Shown one piece after another: positions 22,901 through 36,023 of a DNA stretch of 64,000 nucleotides. A program made the translations under genes and the position numbers. The notes below the pieces were generated by a model. It worked only from the letters and a program-made list of their open reading frames with translations, did not search any database and was not told the DNA's origin. Position 1 is the stretch's first letter. The number at the start of each line of letters is the position of its first letter. The stretch is taken from positions 29,119,698-29,183,697 of the forward strand of contig CM049397.1 of the NCBI GenBank assembly GCA_026929865.2. Direction: 5' to 3'. Source of the DNA: Hyperoplus lanceolatus. Its lineage: Eukaryota; Chordata; Actinopteri; Uranoscopiformes; Ammodytidae.

Positions 22901-24089
22901 ACAGGGGGCCATGACGAGCCTAACACTGACATCCTTATTCTCTGTGTCGGGGTCCCACTAAGATTTATAGAGGGATGGAAGGGTAGAGGACTCTGGGAAA
23001 AATAGAAGAACGACTCTGTTTCTTTTTCTTGCCCTCCCCTTTTCTGAGTGTGTGTTCTTTAGATTGGATGAGATGAGGGAATATTGTTTTATTTCTGGGC
23101 TCTTGGACATTGACAGCATTTTCCCCCCACTTTGCTGAAACTAAAGTAAGCAGTTTTGACAACACTTTTGATAGCTTTAAATAAATATTTTTTTTAAATC
23201 TGCCTAAAGTGACTGCATTTCAAAATAAAAGCTATGCAACGTTTTGTTCTGCAGAAGAATCACTTCCATCAAGTGTGTCCTTTCCTCAAATTTTTTTAAT
23301 AAGTGATGGTACATTTTTCATTCATGAATTTTAAAATTGTCCATTTGATGTGGGCCATTAAATATGGAAAACATTGGGAAAGTTTAATGATTAGTGTGCC
23401 TGTTGGCAAATGCAGACTACAAAACACAGTGTGTAAGAGTCTGGCATTTAAATGATCATATGGTTTACCATCCCTTTTACCTGCTGAAATACCTTTTTAT
23501 TTAACTGAAATCACTTTTTTGGCGCTACATCCGTCCTGTTCTTTGCCTGTTGCATTTAGTTTCAAAGAAACGATGGGTCATTTTCTCCAACTTGATCCTT
23601 GTTTGCAATCAGACCCGTCTAAAATAATTAGGGATATTGAATAAGATAAGTCAAGGTGCACCTTATGACAATTAGGCATATAAACAGGAAAGCTTAATTA
23701 TTAATTTGAAAGTTTGATACTTTAATGTTAGTACAATTCCTATGTAAATGTAGTTCATTGGAGAATATGTGGACTAAATTGATCATCAAATCAAGTTATG
23801 TACTTTTAGCTTTTAATTATCTTCAAATATGTGATCTAATTGAGGACAACCTATTTCTCTGGATGCAATTACAGAATATATCCATAATGTGGGTTTTCCT
23901 TTGACAATTATCAGACTACATTTGAAAGGGCACCAGAATACAGGAAATTACATTGTTTTGTTAAAAAAAACTTTGGATAGCTCTATTTTGTCACCATATA
24001 TGTGTTTGCATCCCTGATTATTGAGTGAAGTCAAATGAAGTCATTTAACAGATAACTAGAAATTTACTAGGATAAATCACTGCTTCCAG
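19966..24089. other. Long non-coding stretch
   Basis: I see no bounded repeat and no recognisable protein. Frames of 60-128 codons, for example 20849-21085, 21016-21324 and 21980-22366, have no family signature, and no splice pattern links them. A 13-base A run lies at about 20632. Confidence 0.45.
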
Positions 24090-24141
24090 GGACTAAAATC
24101 GCTTTAGTTGTTGAGGGACTAAAATCGCTTTAGTTGTTGAG
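24090..24141. repeat. Two tandem copies of a 26-bp unit
   Basis: The unit GGACTAAAATCGCTTTAGTT plus GTTGAG occurs twice head to tail with no mismatch. Each copy contains CTAAAATCGCTTTAG, which is nearly self-complementary. The duplication looks recent, as there is no divergence between copies. Confidence 0.85.
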
Positions 24142-24785
24142 ACGGCAAACAAGTGGTGGAAATAGGGCTGAGGGGATCAGTGGTCTTTTGAAGTATACAT
24201 ACTTTAAAATAAGCACAGTAGACTGTCTATTCCCCTCCACAGCCGTAGAAAGAAGCAGTAGCTTAGAAAGGAAGCTCTATGGCCTCGGCACCCCATTTCA
24301 GGGACCCTGGGCAGCAGCCTTAAAGCAGGAAGCACTGGGTGATGGACTAATCTTATTCAGGTCCCTGAACAAGTGCGTTCTAGGCCAACTCCCGCACAAC
24401 TGTGTGTCTCTCTGTACCATCACCAGCTGGGCTGAACAGGCCATCCAGCTAAGGTTATTCAAAGGGCAGGATAGGAGCAGGAAATACTGAAGCTGTTCAA
24501 GAAAGAAGAAAAGACAGTCTTTCTCCCCTTAAACATCAACAACATATTTTCCAGAAATACAATTATGTATTGAATGTTAAGTTGTCTAAAAGCAGCATAT
24601 AGGAAAGGTCAGACAATTTAGTTATCTCAGTTCAATGCTATATTAAGTACAAGACAATAGTTGCTCCAGAAGCAAACCAAACCAGAGCATGTGAAACAAG
24701 AATCAAGTCAAGCCAATGTATTGTTGCCCAAATTTGGCAATTTGTGCTGCAACAAGCATAACAAAAGAGAAATCTGAACCTGAAA
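24142..24785. other. Non-coding, one unassigned frame
   Basis: A 118-codon plus-strand frame starts within the tandem repeat (24134) and ends at 24490. It has no domain I can name. A weak resemblance of its last third to retroviral-type gag proteins is not enough for a call. Confidence 0.35.
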
Positions 24786-25370
24786 CAAATCAAATCAAAT
24801 CAAATCAAATCAGTTTTATTTTTATAGCCCAAAATCACAAATACATTTGTCTCAGTGGGCTTTACATTTCATACAATATGATACAATATGATACAATATG
24901 ACACCCTGCCCTTACACCCTTAGCTCGGCTGAGAAAAAACTCCCAGTAAAAAACCCTTTACCGGGATTTAAAAAAAATTTAAAGAAATCTCAGGGAGAGT
25001 TGACAGAGTAAGGGATCCCTCTCCCAGGACGGACATACTGCAATAGATGTCATAAGTAGAGAAATTCACGAAGGAATTTGATCATTGACCAGTATGATTA
25101 CAGGTGATTACATGGTATTACTAAAGTAAAGTGCGAATAGTGTGGATGCAGGAAAACTTCAGATGTTGCCAGAGGATCTACACCGTCTCATCTCCACCAG
25201 GGATAACTAAGGTTTCCAGCGCCGGGATTACATCCCACGTCTCCAGGTGGCGTCCTTAACCACTGCAACATCTTCCGCGTTGATGGTCCATTCTCAGATG
25301 TTACCGGAGGGGGGACCAGATCCACACCGTCTCGTCACGACCAGGGAAAACTGGAAGAGGACAGACAGGC
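24786..25370 (-). mobile_element. LINE 3' end, minus strand
   Basis: The plus strand begins with five CAAAT repeats (24786-24811), then TTTTATTTTTATAGCCCAAA, CTCAGTGGGCTTTACA, a threefold ATACAATATG repeat, AAAAAACTCCCAGTAAAAAA and GGGATCCCTCTCCCAGGACG. This is the complement of a 3' UTR that is very common in percomorph genomes, with its simple-repeat tail at the low-coordinate side. The upstream part (to about 25370) contains two related ACACCGTCTC blocks. No reverse transcriptase is present, so the copy is 5'-truncated. I am confident of the element type but not of the clade. Confidence 0.65.
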
Positions 25371-26895
25371 AACCAGTGAGCAAAGCAAACCAATTCAGTT
25401 GCCAGAAGAACACATTTAATAAGACACACTCTGCAATTACCGACAAAAGCTGTGTTACGTACATGAAAATAATTAAGGGAAAACACTCAGAATCTGAAAT
25501 TAGTTTTAACCCACAGACAGCAGAACTTCTACCCATAACATGGCCAGGGCTTGTTATGCAAATTGTGGTGTATATAGTGAGAAACAAAGAGCTGTAGTAA
25601 AAGCCTGTGTAAAGAGTGTGTAAACTAGCTTTGAATTGTCACTATACATTGTCACATTGAATAACATTACAATGAATTGCAATTACAATGTTCTACATCC
25701 GAATAGGAAACAAATATTTTCAGTCCATTTTCAGATGAAGATGATTGCTGGATCTTGGCATCAGACCAATGTATAGCTTTAGAGGTCTGAAACATCTAAC
25801 TTAAATGTGGGATGGTGGCATTGGAGGTAGGGGGGAGTCATTCCATCCTGATGAACAACATTTTCTGTTTCCATGCCGAGGATTGCAGAGCCTTCAGAGT
25901 AGGAGATTGGAACAGTGTTCAGATCATCCCTGAGCTACTGGGTCATGGTTTAAACACTAATCCTGAAGGATGAGCGAGGTAGAAACATCCACCACAGCAT
26001 GCTCCAAAGATTGCACCCTTTCTGTCTGATCGCATGCTCATGAAAAAAGCACTTAGGGTAGGAGAAGGAGTCTCTGCAGCTGTCAGGCAACTTCTGTCTG
26101 CCATTCTCAGTGTGGGACCAAACAGTATCCAACAGCTCTGACAAATATGTGACAGAGGTTGCAGGTGAATATTGGTTAAAGCTCAGAGTTGGGGCAAGGC
26201 TAGGTCAAATATTCAGCTGCTGACCAAAACCGATCTTAATCTTTACAGCATTACAGCAATCAATAACACTGTTGTACACTAACCATGGGTGTTGGCTTCT
26301 CTGAGCTCTGGTGCAAAACAACACTTGAACAATTAAACTCAACAGGTGTAGTTGTCAATAGAAAGTGAAAAGGCAGTACAACAAAACGCAACCACCAGCT
26401 CTGCTTGCCTGGAGGCATCATTGCCAATTGAATTATTGTTTCATTGCCAATAATCTTGTTGGGCAGAACAAACGGGTACAATGCTGCTTTGATTAAAAAG
26501 CAGGCACCCCGTTGTCGGCGGAGCACCTTCTGTATCGGGGCCGCGATTATTACTGGACTAAGTTGTACTTGATTCTTAAATTGCGGAACAACAGCTGCCT
26601 TTGTGTTTGATTGCAGAGGAATCATACGTTATATTTTCCCCCTGATTCAAAACAGAGAAATCCTTGGTGGAAAAAATTTGGCCAATCTGCGATTCAGTTA
26701 CTGGAGTATCGGGTAAACAGTCACAACTCACCATGAAACCTCAAGGCTTGGATGCACCCCGAAAAAAATCCTATTACGTTGAAAAACTTTAGTGAAGCAA
26801 TTACAGAGGCCAATTATGGAGCAGAACAAATAAATAGCCTATTCTTGAAATTATTAAATATCTAAATCTGTTTAAGGTTCATTGGGAATACACTA
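25371..26895. other. Non-coding stretch
   Basis: No recognisable gene. Two minus-strand frames (25950-26144, 64 codons; 26260-26625, 121 codons) have no family signature. Confidence 0.45.
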
Positions 26896-27322
26896 TTAAG
26901 GCCAGGACACACCGGCGCGATAATTCGCCATCGGACATGGTCAGAGAGTCTGGAGGGGGCGGGGACATGAATCTGTTTGGTGTGTTCGGTGCCGTCGTAG
27001 ATGTCGTCGGGCTTCTTTTCAGCCGATTCAACATGTTCAATCGGCGTCGGGCAGTCTCTCAGTCGGAGCAATTTGATCGGTGGAGGGCTAGCTATCAGTG
27101 AAGCCCGGAAGTGAGGCGGGTAGCACAAACAGCAGTATCACATCGCTAGCCATTGTTTTAATTTGTTTGTTTGTTTCGTTCAGCGAGTACTCACATGCAT
27201 CAACCCTTCTTGACTGCTCGACACCATGCTCGACACTCTTTGCTAAAAACGGTGCTCTAGAGGTGGTCTAGAGAGTGTTATGGAAATGTTTATTACAGTC
27301 ATAATAATTATGTGTTTTATAT

Positions 27323-27761
27323 TAGGGCTGTCAAATTAACGCGTTAATTTTGATTAATTAATCACAGAAAAATTAACGCGATTAAAAAAATTAACACAGA
27401 TTAATCGCACTTCTATATTGCCCTTTGACCCGGTGCAAAAGAGGTGAGGCGATAGCGGAGCTGCACCTGTAGCTTGCTGACACGGCCCGCACTGGATTAA
27501 AGAGTAAAGAAAGATGCATAGAGAGGGACGTTTTATGGGAAGCTCCGGGCAAATAAGCATGAAGGTAGGAATAGGTCTTATGTTATTCTCCGCAGTGTCT
27601 GTGCATTATTGATTTAGTGGGTGCCTAATTAACAGTAGGTTCAAAACAGTATCTCTCAATCTTCCTCTGTGTCTCACTTTTGTTTGCTAGCTGCGATCGT
27701 CTCCTTCAAACGGATACCCGCCCCCTCTCACTCTTCCAAGCATATGTCTGTCTTTTTTCCT

Positions 27762-27825
<64 letters not shown>

Positions 27826-28170
27826 AATATTTTTGGCTATGAGAAGGACGGTGAATGAATCGGCATAGGCTTTGCGCACCGCACCCGTGGCAGTGCAGCG
27901 CTGTCTGTTGTGGGAGATAGACAGTCATTTAGTCTGCTTGTTTTTTTGTGTTTTTTTCAGCACTAGTAGTTCCTAAATTGATTTAATGTAGTAACCTGGC
28001 TGAGAGGAGGAGACAGAAGGAGAGAGAGAGAGAGAGAGCGAGGGGAACGGTAGCCTATACAGTTGTTTATAAACAGGCATAAAAGTGTCATATAAGTATG
28101 CGATTAATTTAGATTAATTAATCATAGAGCCTGTAATTAGATAAAAAATTTTAATCGCTTGACAGCCCTA
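27323..28170. mobile_element. hAT non-autonomous element, nested
   Basis: The left end TAGGGCTGTCAAATTAACGC and the right end AATCGCTTGACAGCCCTA form TIRs of about 12 bp of the common fish hAT type. Flanking octamers TTTTATAT and GTTTATAT (27315-27322 and 28171-28178) match at 7 of 8 positions, as expected for an aged 8-bp duplication. Subterminal TTAATTAATC and TTAACGCG repeats occur at both ends. The interior has a TG array and a GA array (28019-28040) and no transposase. It lies inside the Harbinger-like element and so is younger than it. Confidence 0.8.
27766..27824. repeat. (TG)n microsatellite
   Basis: About 29 uninterrupted TG units lie within the nested hAT element. They account for the CVCVCV frame across the site. 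Confidence 0.95.
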
Positions 28171-28800
28171 GTTTATATAGACTAGTGCCATCTTGAATCT
28201 AAATAAACTTAAGCTAATCAACAAAAGTCCTGATCTGACCTTGATGGTGAAGGTCGTTATGTGCTGAGATACACAAACTGCCTAAGGAATGTATGTTTTG
28301 ACTCAGATGGATCCGGAGAACTATGTCTGTAAGACAACTAACAATATATCTGGCTGAGGAGAATCTTGTACGTAGGCTGGACTGTTCATGCGTAATTCGA
28401 TTTCACTATAACCTCTCTGTATGACCGCCTGTAGTGGTTTTTCAATCCCATTGCTTGATTGTTGTCTTGACTCATGTTTGCAAACATTAAAGATCTGCGA
28501 TTTTTGTATTTAAACATTGTGTCATCTGGTATTAATTGCCTAAATTCTCATAAAGGTTGGTATTTCAATTCCACAACAAGAGCTGTCCCATAATTTCCGG
28601 CTTCTGTATTTTTTGGGCCACAGTACAGATTAGCGCCGCCGCGTTATGGAGACATTATGTCCCGCGCAAGCGCAGAGCGTATGGAAAGTCAGTAGTCGGC
28701 TCGGTGTGTTCTTGGCACTTTTTTGGACTGGAGCTGCCTGAATCGGCATACTCCATTTTCGGGCGACGGTCGTGGTCGGACCGGTGTGTCCTGGCCTTAA

Positions 28801-30653
28801 GATGTTAAGGTGAAATGAAATGGAGAACAACATCTAAGATATTTTACTCCATAACTTTATTTAACATATCCTCATTTTTGTATGTAGTTTATGCTTAAAC
28901 CCAACTTCACTGATGTATTGTGGGAGATATACATTACACAGTCGTCATGACCCACCTTGGACCTGAGAGAGAGGCAAAAGTGACTTGCTGCCAGGCTCGC
29001 TGTCCCCTGTCCCAGGACGACCAATTATTCTTTGTTTGCCCTCAAGTCTCACCATTAAAAACATAGAATGTTTGAATAAAATATAAAGTGAAAAAAACAT
29101 GGTTCACACTATTGTTGTACTCACAAGTTACATCAGCCCCTATGGCGGACTGGTTGAACAACAGTAGTGTATGCTCTGGCAAACATACAATGGTATGAAA
29201 ATGCTTGAGAAGATTGTAATTAGGGATGTGAAAGTGTAACTGGTTTGTAAATCATAAACGGTTAGAAAAAAAAGTTTTAATAAGGTTTTGAAAATGATTT
29301 AAATGTGTTCTGGAAACATGGTTTAATTATTTTCACATCACAAATAACACAAACTATTTAGAGTTAATACACATTATTCTGCAGAATCCTTCTGCCCAAC
29401 TCAGTGTGTGGTATCAGCCAGCACTGCATACACGCCAGACACACATGCGCATGCTCACACAGGGGCGTTGAGAGACACCGACAAAAATACGAATTGACTC
29501 TGTTGATATAGACTAATATTATGGATATGTCGAAACAGTATTGAAATCAAAGCGAAAACAGTCATCATATGCATACATCAATTGCCTTGTCTGTCATTTT
29601 CAATATTTATTGTAAACACTGAGGTTTCCGCAGCGCACCTTTTGCCTCCTGCAGCCCCCCTCACCCGCGCTTCTCCTCATCCAAACTACACAGGCTATTT
29701 TCAATCATTGGCCAACATGAACAGATCGCACACTGACAATCATCTGATGTATGCATTGCATCACAGTTTTCAGTGTTTATATTTCAAATGGTTATTTTAA
29801 AATAATTAGCTCGAAATGAGACAGTGCTGTTCTATTTTCTGGACTCACTCCCACTGCCTGTCACTGAGAAGCCCCTATCAGATGCTGTGGTAAAACCAAT
29901 TTTTAAATCCCAAAATTCGGGCTTGCAATGATTTAGTAAACGCTGCATGAAACAATGGCAAATGAACAAATACATGAAAGTTAAAAAAAAGTGGAGGCAG
30001 GTGTGTATTTGCTCGGGGTAAAATGCTGTGGCAAGTCTCTGGAGTCCAAGCTGTCTGGCCCTTGGCAACCTCACAGCTTTGAAGGTCAGCTTCTCAAAGG
30101 CAATTGATACCCCTGACTGCAGCTTTTTTTGCTCTTCATCCATTTTGGCAAATGGCAAGAGTGGGCTGATCAATCAAGTGCCATCAAAAGGCCAAATAGA
30201 AAAAAGGGGCAAAACATCAGCCCTAATCCTCTGTATCGACTGCTTAGATTATAGAGGATCACCCTCTAGGCTCTCTATATGATTTGGTCATAACTCCAAT
30301 ACTATTTTATGAAGACAACTGCTAACTTCAGAACTCCAGCAGTTCTACTGCTTGTCTGCCAATCTCTAAAACCATTGATCTGGTAAAATGAAAATCCTCT
30401 GTTTTGTATTGTAGCTGCAGGAAATATGTTGTTGAAAGTTATATTGGTGATCAAAATCAATGTATTCCAAAATCACAAGGTTCAAGAATTATCGTTTGGC
30501 AGATTAAGCCATGGCGGGGAATCTTAATCACATATTCAATAAGGGCTGATCTTTAATAGCTGTTTTTTTAAATGAAATAGTGTGAATCCGTCTGCTAATC
30601 TACTTATGTATTGACCACAAACAGTATCCTGGAGCAAGGCTTTGATGAGCTGA
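28801..30653. other. Non-coding stretch
   Basis: No gene or bounded element. A frame of 113 codons at 29832-30173 (minus) has no recognisable content. Confidence 0.45.
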
Positions 30654-32039
30654 GGGGTATACTACGAAGCGAGATTAAGGGCTGAGCGGGGTCTGTTGAG
30701 CCTAAAGCCAGAGTTTTCAGTATCACGAAAGGTGGCTCTCTTTCTACCTGGCTAGATCACCATGGTAACAGAGGCTGCACGGCTAACCTGCCCTGACCAG
30801 TTTTTGTTCCAGAGTGTGAGTTTAAATTCGGCTCTTAGAACGCTGCCCTTTAAGGAAACTACACATTTTGAACTCCTGCGGACCTGATTATAATGTCTGA
30901 GCGATACTTTTCACTGTAAACTAGTTAAATCAGTAAACTTATTGATCAGCAAGTTAATGAACGAAACAAAGCCGTGACATAAGGCTTACATTAACTGTAA
31001 CATCGCGCTGCGGCTTTTTGCCACATGCATAGTTATTGATGCAGAAAATGTAAAATAGCCGAGACCTAACTTTATGCAGCGCCACTCTATGCTCTCACCT
31101 CAAATGATTTTACTTGGCGATCTACACACACTGGCTCTTAATGAAGCGTTCTATAAAATCACAGGTTGCAACATTATTTCACTGTATGCTTCTTTCTTTT
31201 CATCAGTAGTGATTACAGTTTGGACGTGACAGGTGTCACAGTTCGGACATCGCTGCAGACTCGCAGGTTAAGCTTCTCACAGTAGATTCATATTTGTCCG
31301 GAAAATACAGACTACAGGTTTTGTATCTAGGCTATTTATTTTAATGGTATTTGTAAGATGCAAATAAAGGTCTATTAGCCTAAATCGAAATCCAAATTGT
31401 ATTAATTTTGATGTGGACAGTGGCCCAAAACTAAAGTGATTTTCCACATAGGCTATGCTATTCATTAGGGGACAGTGTCAGACTTAAATCAGATTCATAA
31501 GTGTAGAATAATCAACTAGGCTAAATGGTGTACTGTTTAGATCCGAGTTCAACCTTTAATTGCTTTATAATGTCACTTTACGCACTGCGAGAACGATCTG
31601 TAAAATAAATTAATCAATTCAGTAGCCCAATTTTCGACAACATTCCACTCTCTCCTTATTTGCAGTAAGAGTTTTTTTCGGCTCTCTGTTTTCTGCTGTT
31701 CTGTGATCATTCAGACTGACAAACTCTTCCTCTTGAGTGAAGTTAGTGACGCACTTCTTTTAATTTTTTTTTTACTCAGCTGCTCGCAATCAGTCCGTTT
31801 GTGTAAAATTAGCGGCACAAGATCAGTCCAGTCTGTGCGGAAGCAGAGTCAAATGACGGGTCAAACGCCCCCTTTCATAGGGACGCGCACAGAGCCTGAA
31901 GCCGAAACCCTCGTTCAACATAAGAGGTTGATAACTTCCTTCGTGATACCGGTTAGCTCTGAGCGAGGGTATGTGTTATGTTGAACCAGATCAAAAAAAG
32001 AGAGCCGGGCTCTGTTGAGTTTGTTCCGTAGTATACCCC
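30654..32039. mobile_element. GGGGTATACTACG element, copy I
   Basis: The unit of 1386 bp has exact 13-bp TIRs, GGGGTATACTACG and CGTAGTATACCCC. The subterminal parts contain further inverted material (GGCTCTCTTTCTACC at the left; AGAGAGCCGGGCTCTGTTGA at the right). Nothing in it reads as a transposase. It is homologous through its length to copy II. Target duplications are obscured because the right end runs into the palindromic junction. Superfamily not determined. Confidence 0.75.
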
Positions 32040-32084
32040 TCTGAGTATACCCCTCTGAGGGGTATACTCAGAGGGGTATACTAC
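32028..32084. repeat. Perfect palindromic junction of two elements
   Basis: Two 26-base arms (32028-32053 and 32059-32084) are exact complements around a 5-base centre, TCTGA. Each arm holds two copies of GTATACCCC. The junction therefore contains four terminus-like motifs where the right end of copy I meets the left end of copy II. Confidence 0.95.
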
Positions 32085-33004
32085 GAAGCAAGATTAAGGG
32101 CTGAGCGAGGTCTGTTGAGTCTGAAGCCAGAGTTTTCAGTATCACAAAAGGTGGCTCTCTTTCTACCTGGCTAGATCACCGTGGTAACAGAGGCTGCACG
32201 GCTAACTTGCTCAGACCAGTTTTTGTTCCAGAGTTTGAGCTTAAATTTGGCTCTTAGAGCGCTGCCCTTTAAGGAAACTACACATTTTGAAATCCCGCGG
32301 ACCTGATTATATTGTCTGAGCGATACTTCTCACAGAGTAAACTAGTTAAATCAGTAAACTTATTGATCAGTAAGTTAATGAACGAAACTAAGCCGTGACA
32401 TAAGGCTTACAGCAGAGTGAACTGTAACATCGCGCTTTTTGCCACATGCATACAGTTATTGATGCAGAAAATGTTAAATAGCCAAGACCTACTGTATGCA
32501 GCGCCACTCTATGCTCTCACCTCAAATGATTTTACCTGGCGATCTACACACACTGGCTCTTAATAAAGCGTTCTATAAAATCACAGGTTGCAATATTATT
32601 TCACTGTGGGCTTCTTTCTTTTCATCAGTAGTGATTACAGTTGGGATGTGACAGCTGTCACAGTTCGGACATCGCTGCAGACTCACAGGTTAAGCTTCTC
32701 ACAGTAGATTCATATTCATATTTGTCAGAAAAATACAGACTATGGGTTTTTTAATGTAGGCCTATTGGTATTTGTAAGATTCAAATAAAAGGCTAATAGT
32801 CTAAATCAAAATTGTATTCATTATGATGTGGCCCAAAACTAAAGTGATTTTCTATAGGCTATTCATTTGGGGACAGTGTCAGACTTAAATTACATTCTTA
32901 AGTGTGGGACTATAGGCATAGTGGTATATCCTTACAAACAAAAAATACAGTAAAACATATTCTTAACATACAAAAATGAAAATATATATAATACAAATAA
33001 CATA

Positions 33005-33062
<58 letters not shown>
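33005..33062. repeat. (CA)n microsatellite
   Basis: About 29 CA units sit in the 3' UTR of the minus-strand LINE, where they read as TG. Confidence 0.95.
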
Positions 33063-33070
<8 letters not shown>

Positions 33071-33366
33071 ATGCATATTAAGTGCTTGACATCAATCTTG
33101 CATAGTACTTTTCCAAGAAAAAATATATATAAAATACATGGTAAAGTGATAACAGTAATAACAAAAGGTTAAATAATACATTTCATTACAATACATGATT
33201 AGTAACATGAACAACTGTTTGTAAAGTGAGATGACAGAGCATTTTTAAACATGTGCAGAGATGAAATAGAGCGAATATTGACAGGCAGATTGTTCCAATC
33301 AGATGAAGCTTTGCACATAAATGCTTTCTTAGCTATACTTTTGGTTACAAAAGGAGCAGAAAACAA

Positions 33367-36023
33367 TTATTGTGAAGAGTGTCGAAGTTGGTAAGTGGAA
33401 GAGAAAGGAACCATCAGCTGTTTCAAATAATGAGGATAACTTAAATGAATACATTTGAAAATAAATTGAAGCCAATGTTGTTGTCTTCTTGATGGGAGAG
33501 AAGGCCAATTCAGTGATTGATACATTGTGCAATGATGAGTAGAAAAAGAACAACCAAGGACAAAACGAGCTAATCTATTGTAAACAGTATTGAGAGGAAA
33601 TAAAGTGATATTGGAGGCACACTGATAAATAATATCGGCATAGTCAAAGATGGGTAAAATAAGTTGTGTGGCTAACTTCATTCTAACAGAAAAAACAAAA
33701 CAGTGTCTGGATCTGTATAAAGTACCTATGGAAAAATTCAGTTTTTTAATAACTTGACTAATGTGGTGTTTGTAAGAAAGTTCGGAGTCCAGCCATACTC
33801 TCAGATATTTAGTGTGCTCAACTGTGAGTAAAGGTGTCCCATCAAGACAGTTAATTGAAAATGGTGGATCTGTAGATTTTGATTTGATGTTTTGCCGTGT
33901 GCCAAATAACATAAGATGAGATTTACTTTTGTTAAGTATAAGTTTGTTTGCCGAAAGCCAATCCTGTAATATATTAAAGTCTGACTGTAAAGAAGATTCA
34001 ATCTGTGATAAATGTATTGAGGACATATAAAGAACTGTGTCGTCTGCATAAAGATGGGCATGGCATTCGACATAAGAGGATTTGATTAATGAAAATGGAA
34101 AAAAGAGAGGACCAAAGTTGAATTGTGGAACTCCTCGATGTTGTAAAGTATGATCAGATTTAGTTCCCTGTATAACTACACATTGTTTTCTATTATGGAG
34201 ATAAGAATTAAACCAGAGTAAAGCATTGCGTGACAAGCCAATAGAATAGAGTTTGTCTAACAGAAGATAATGGTCAACTAAATCAAAAGCTTTGGTTAAG
34301 TCAATAAAAATTGCACCAGTTAATTTGTTGGCTGTTTTATTTGCAAGTGAAAATATCATTGGTAGTTTAGACAGAGCTGTGGTTGTAGAGTGGATTGGGA
34401 CAGCCAGATTGAAAGGGTGACAGCAAATTATACTCATTAAGGTAATAAGACAGTTGATTGAAAATAAGCTTTTCAAATACTTTTGCAATACAACAAATAA
34501 TAGAAATTGGTCTGTAATTATTTAGTTCCATTACATCACCACTTTTATGTAAGGGAGTGATGAGCATTCCATGGTTGCGGAATGTCACAGGTCGATAAAG
34601 ACATATTAAAGAGGTCACAAAGCGGGAACATAAGTATATGTGATGATAACTTAATAAATTTGGTTTCGATGCCATCCAACCCAGGACCACTGCTTGTTTT
34701 TAAATCAATAATCGCTTCATAAACCTCCACAGGTGTTATTTTCTTAAAGGAGAAAATACTGTTCATGGGCAACACATTAATATCGGCACTAGAATAAAGA
34801 GAAGAATCATTTGCTGGGGCAGGACAGACAGAGGAGAAGTGCTCATTAAATGCCTGAGCAACTAGAAATGGATCATTTAAAATTGTGTTGTTAGCCCTAA
34901 TCTGAGTCGATAAAGTTGAGTCTGATGGGTTAGTTACATTTTTTATTTTATTCCAGAAATTTTTAGGGTTCTTAAAGTCATGTGCAAGAGCTTCTTTGTA
35001 GTAGTTGGCTTTTGCATTTCTAGTCAAGGTTTTACTTACATTTCTCAGTTGTCTGTACTGTTCCCAGTCAGCAGGATCCTTAGATTTTCGAAAAGTGGCC
35101 CATAGATTATCTCTTTGTCTGAAAGTGCTTATAAGATCAGATGTTATCCAAGGAAGATGATTTCCCCTAACTTTTGCAGTTTTCAGGGGTGCATGTTTGT
35201 CTATGACATCTGTAAATTCAGAATATAAAAAATTCCAGGCATTATGTACATCAGGAATTAATTGATACCTGTCCCAATTTATTGCAATTATATCATTGAT
35301 AAAATTGTCTAAATTCATTTTCTTATCTTGACGGATTTTAATCAATTTAGGTGGTCGTTTCGGGAGTTTGATCTTCCATATACAGTACACAATTGAATGA
35401 TCGCTAAAGCAGTCAGACATAACACCAGATTTAATAAATCTATTTGGATGGGAGACAAGTATCCAATCAAGCAGGGATTGGCATGTAGCTGTCACTCGAG
35501 TGGGCTCAGTAATTAGTTGAGTTAGGTTAATATTAGCAAAAATATTCTTTACTTTGGTAGATGATTTAGCAGACCAGTTGTTATTAAAGTCACCAAGTAT
35601 AATAAGTTCATTTTTGCAGTTAATAGAGTTTATCGTTGAGATAATACAATTAAAAGAGTCAGCAGGTGCAGAGGGAGGTCTATAAATGTTGCAGATAGTT
35701 ATATACTTATTCTGATGAAGAATTACCTTAACAAAAAGACCCTCAAAATATAATGGTGAAACATCAGCAGTAATGCGCTCAGAGGCAAGGTCAGATGAAA
35801 CATATGTAGCAACACCACCACACCTAGTTCCTCTATCAGCTCTAAACAAAACATAGTTAGCCAGATTTATTTCATTGTCAGATATTTTATCTGTAAGCCA
35901 GGTTTCTGATAAGGTAATGATTTTAGGCTTATACTGTTCAACCCATACACGAAGTAAATCAATTTTTGGGAGAAGACTTCTGATATTTAGATGTATTATT
36001 TTAAGACCTTTAATACTATCCAT
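33367..36023 (-). pseudogene. LINE ORF2: endonuclease and reverse transcriptase, frameshifted
   Basis: ORF2 proteins nick the target and copy the RNA in place. The first frame (36023-34545, 492 codons) holds an APE-type endonuclease: HLN at 11-13, SETWL at 39-43, YRPPS at 114-118, GDFN at 144-147 and SDHS at 207-210, all consistent with an active fold. It then enters the reverse transcriptase (GPGLDGI near its end). A frameshift near 34570 moves to a second frame (HKSGD, NNYRPIS) and another near 34390 to a third, which holds FIDLTKAFDLVDH, GVPQ, YADD and a C-terminal region. The GVPQ motif lacks the usual GS after it. The wording of the motifs fits the CR1/L2/Rex1 group rather than L1. Confidence 0.9.

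Larger units (their letters stand above)
26900..28796. mobile_element. Harbinger-like element, copy 2, interrupted
   Basis: The ends GGCCAGGACACACCGG and CCGGTGTGTCCTGGCC are exact complements. TTAA lies on both sides (26896-26899 and 28797-28800), which can be read as a TTA or TAA duplication of Harbinger type or a TTAA duplication of Kolobok/piggyBac type. Both outer parts (26900-27130 and 28560-28796) align to the complement of the element at 19361-19962, so they are one family in opposite orientation. The middle is occupied by a hAT element at 27323-28170 and about 380 further bases absent from copy 1. Confidence 0.75.

Noticed and set aside
24134..24490. Possible gag-like frame
   Set aside because: Only a vague resemblance in the last third; no zinc knuckle, protease or RT nearby and no LTRs.
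33005..33062. CA array as a regulatory Z-DNA element
   Set aside because: It lies within a dead LINE 3' UTR, and nothing in the sequence links it to a promoter.
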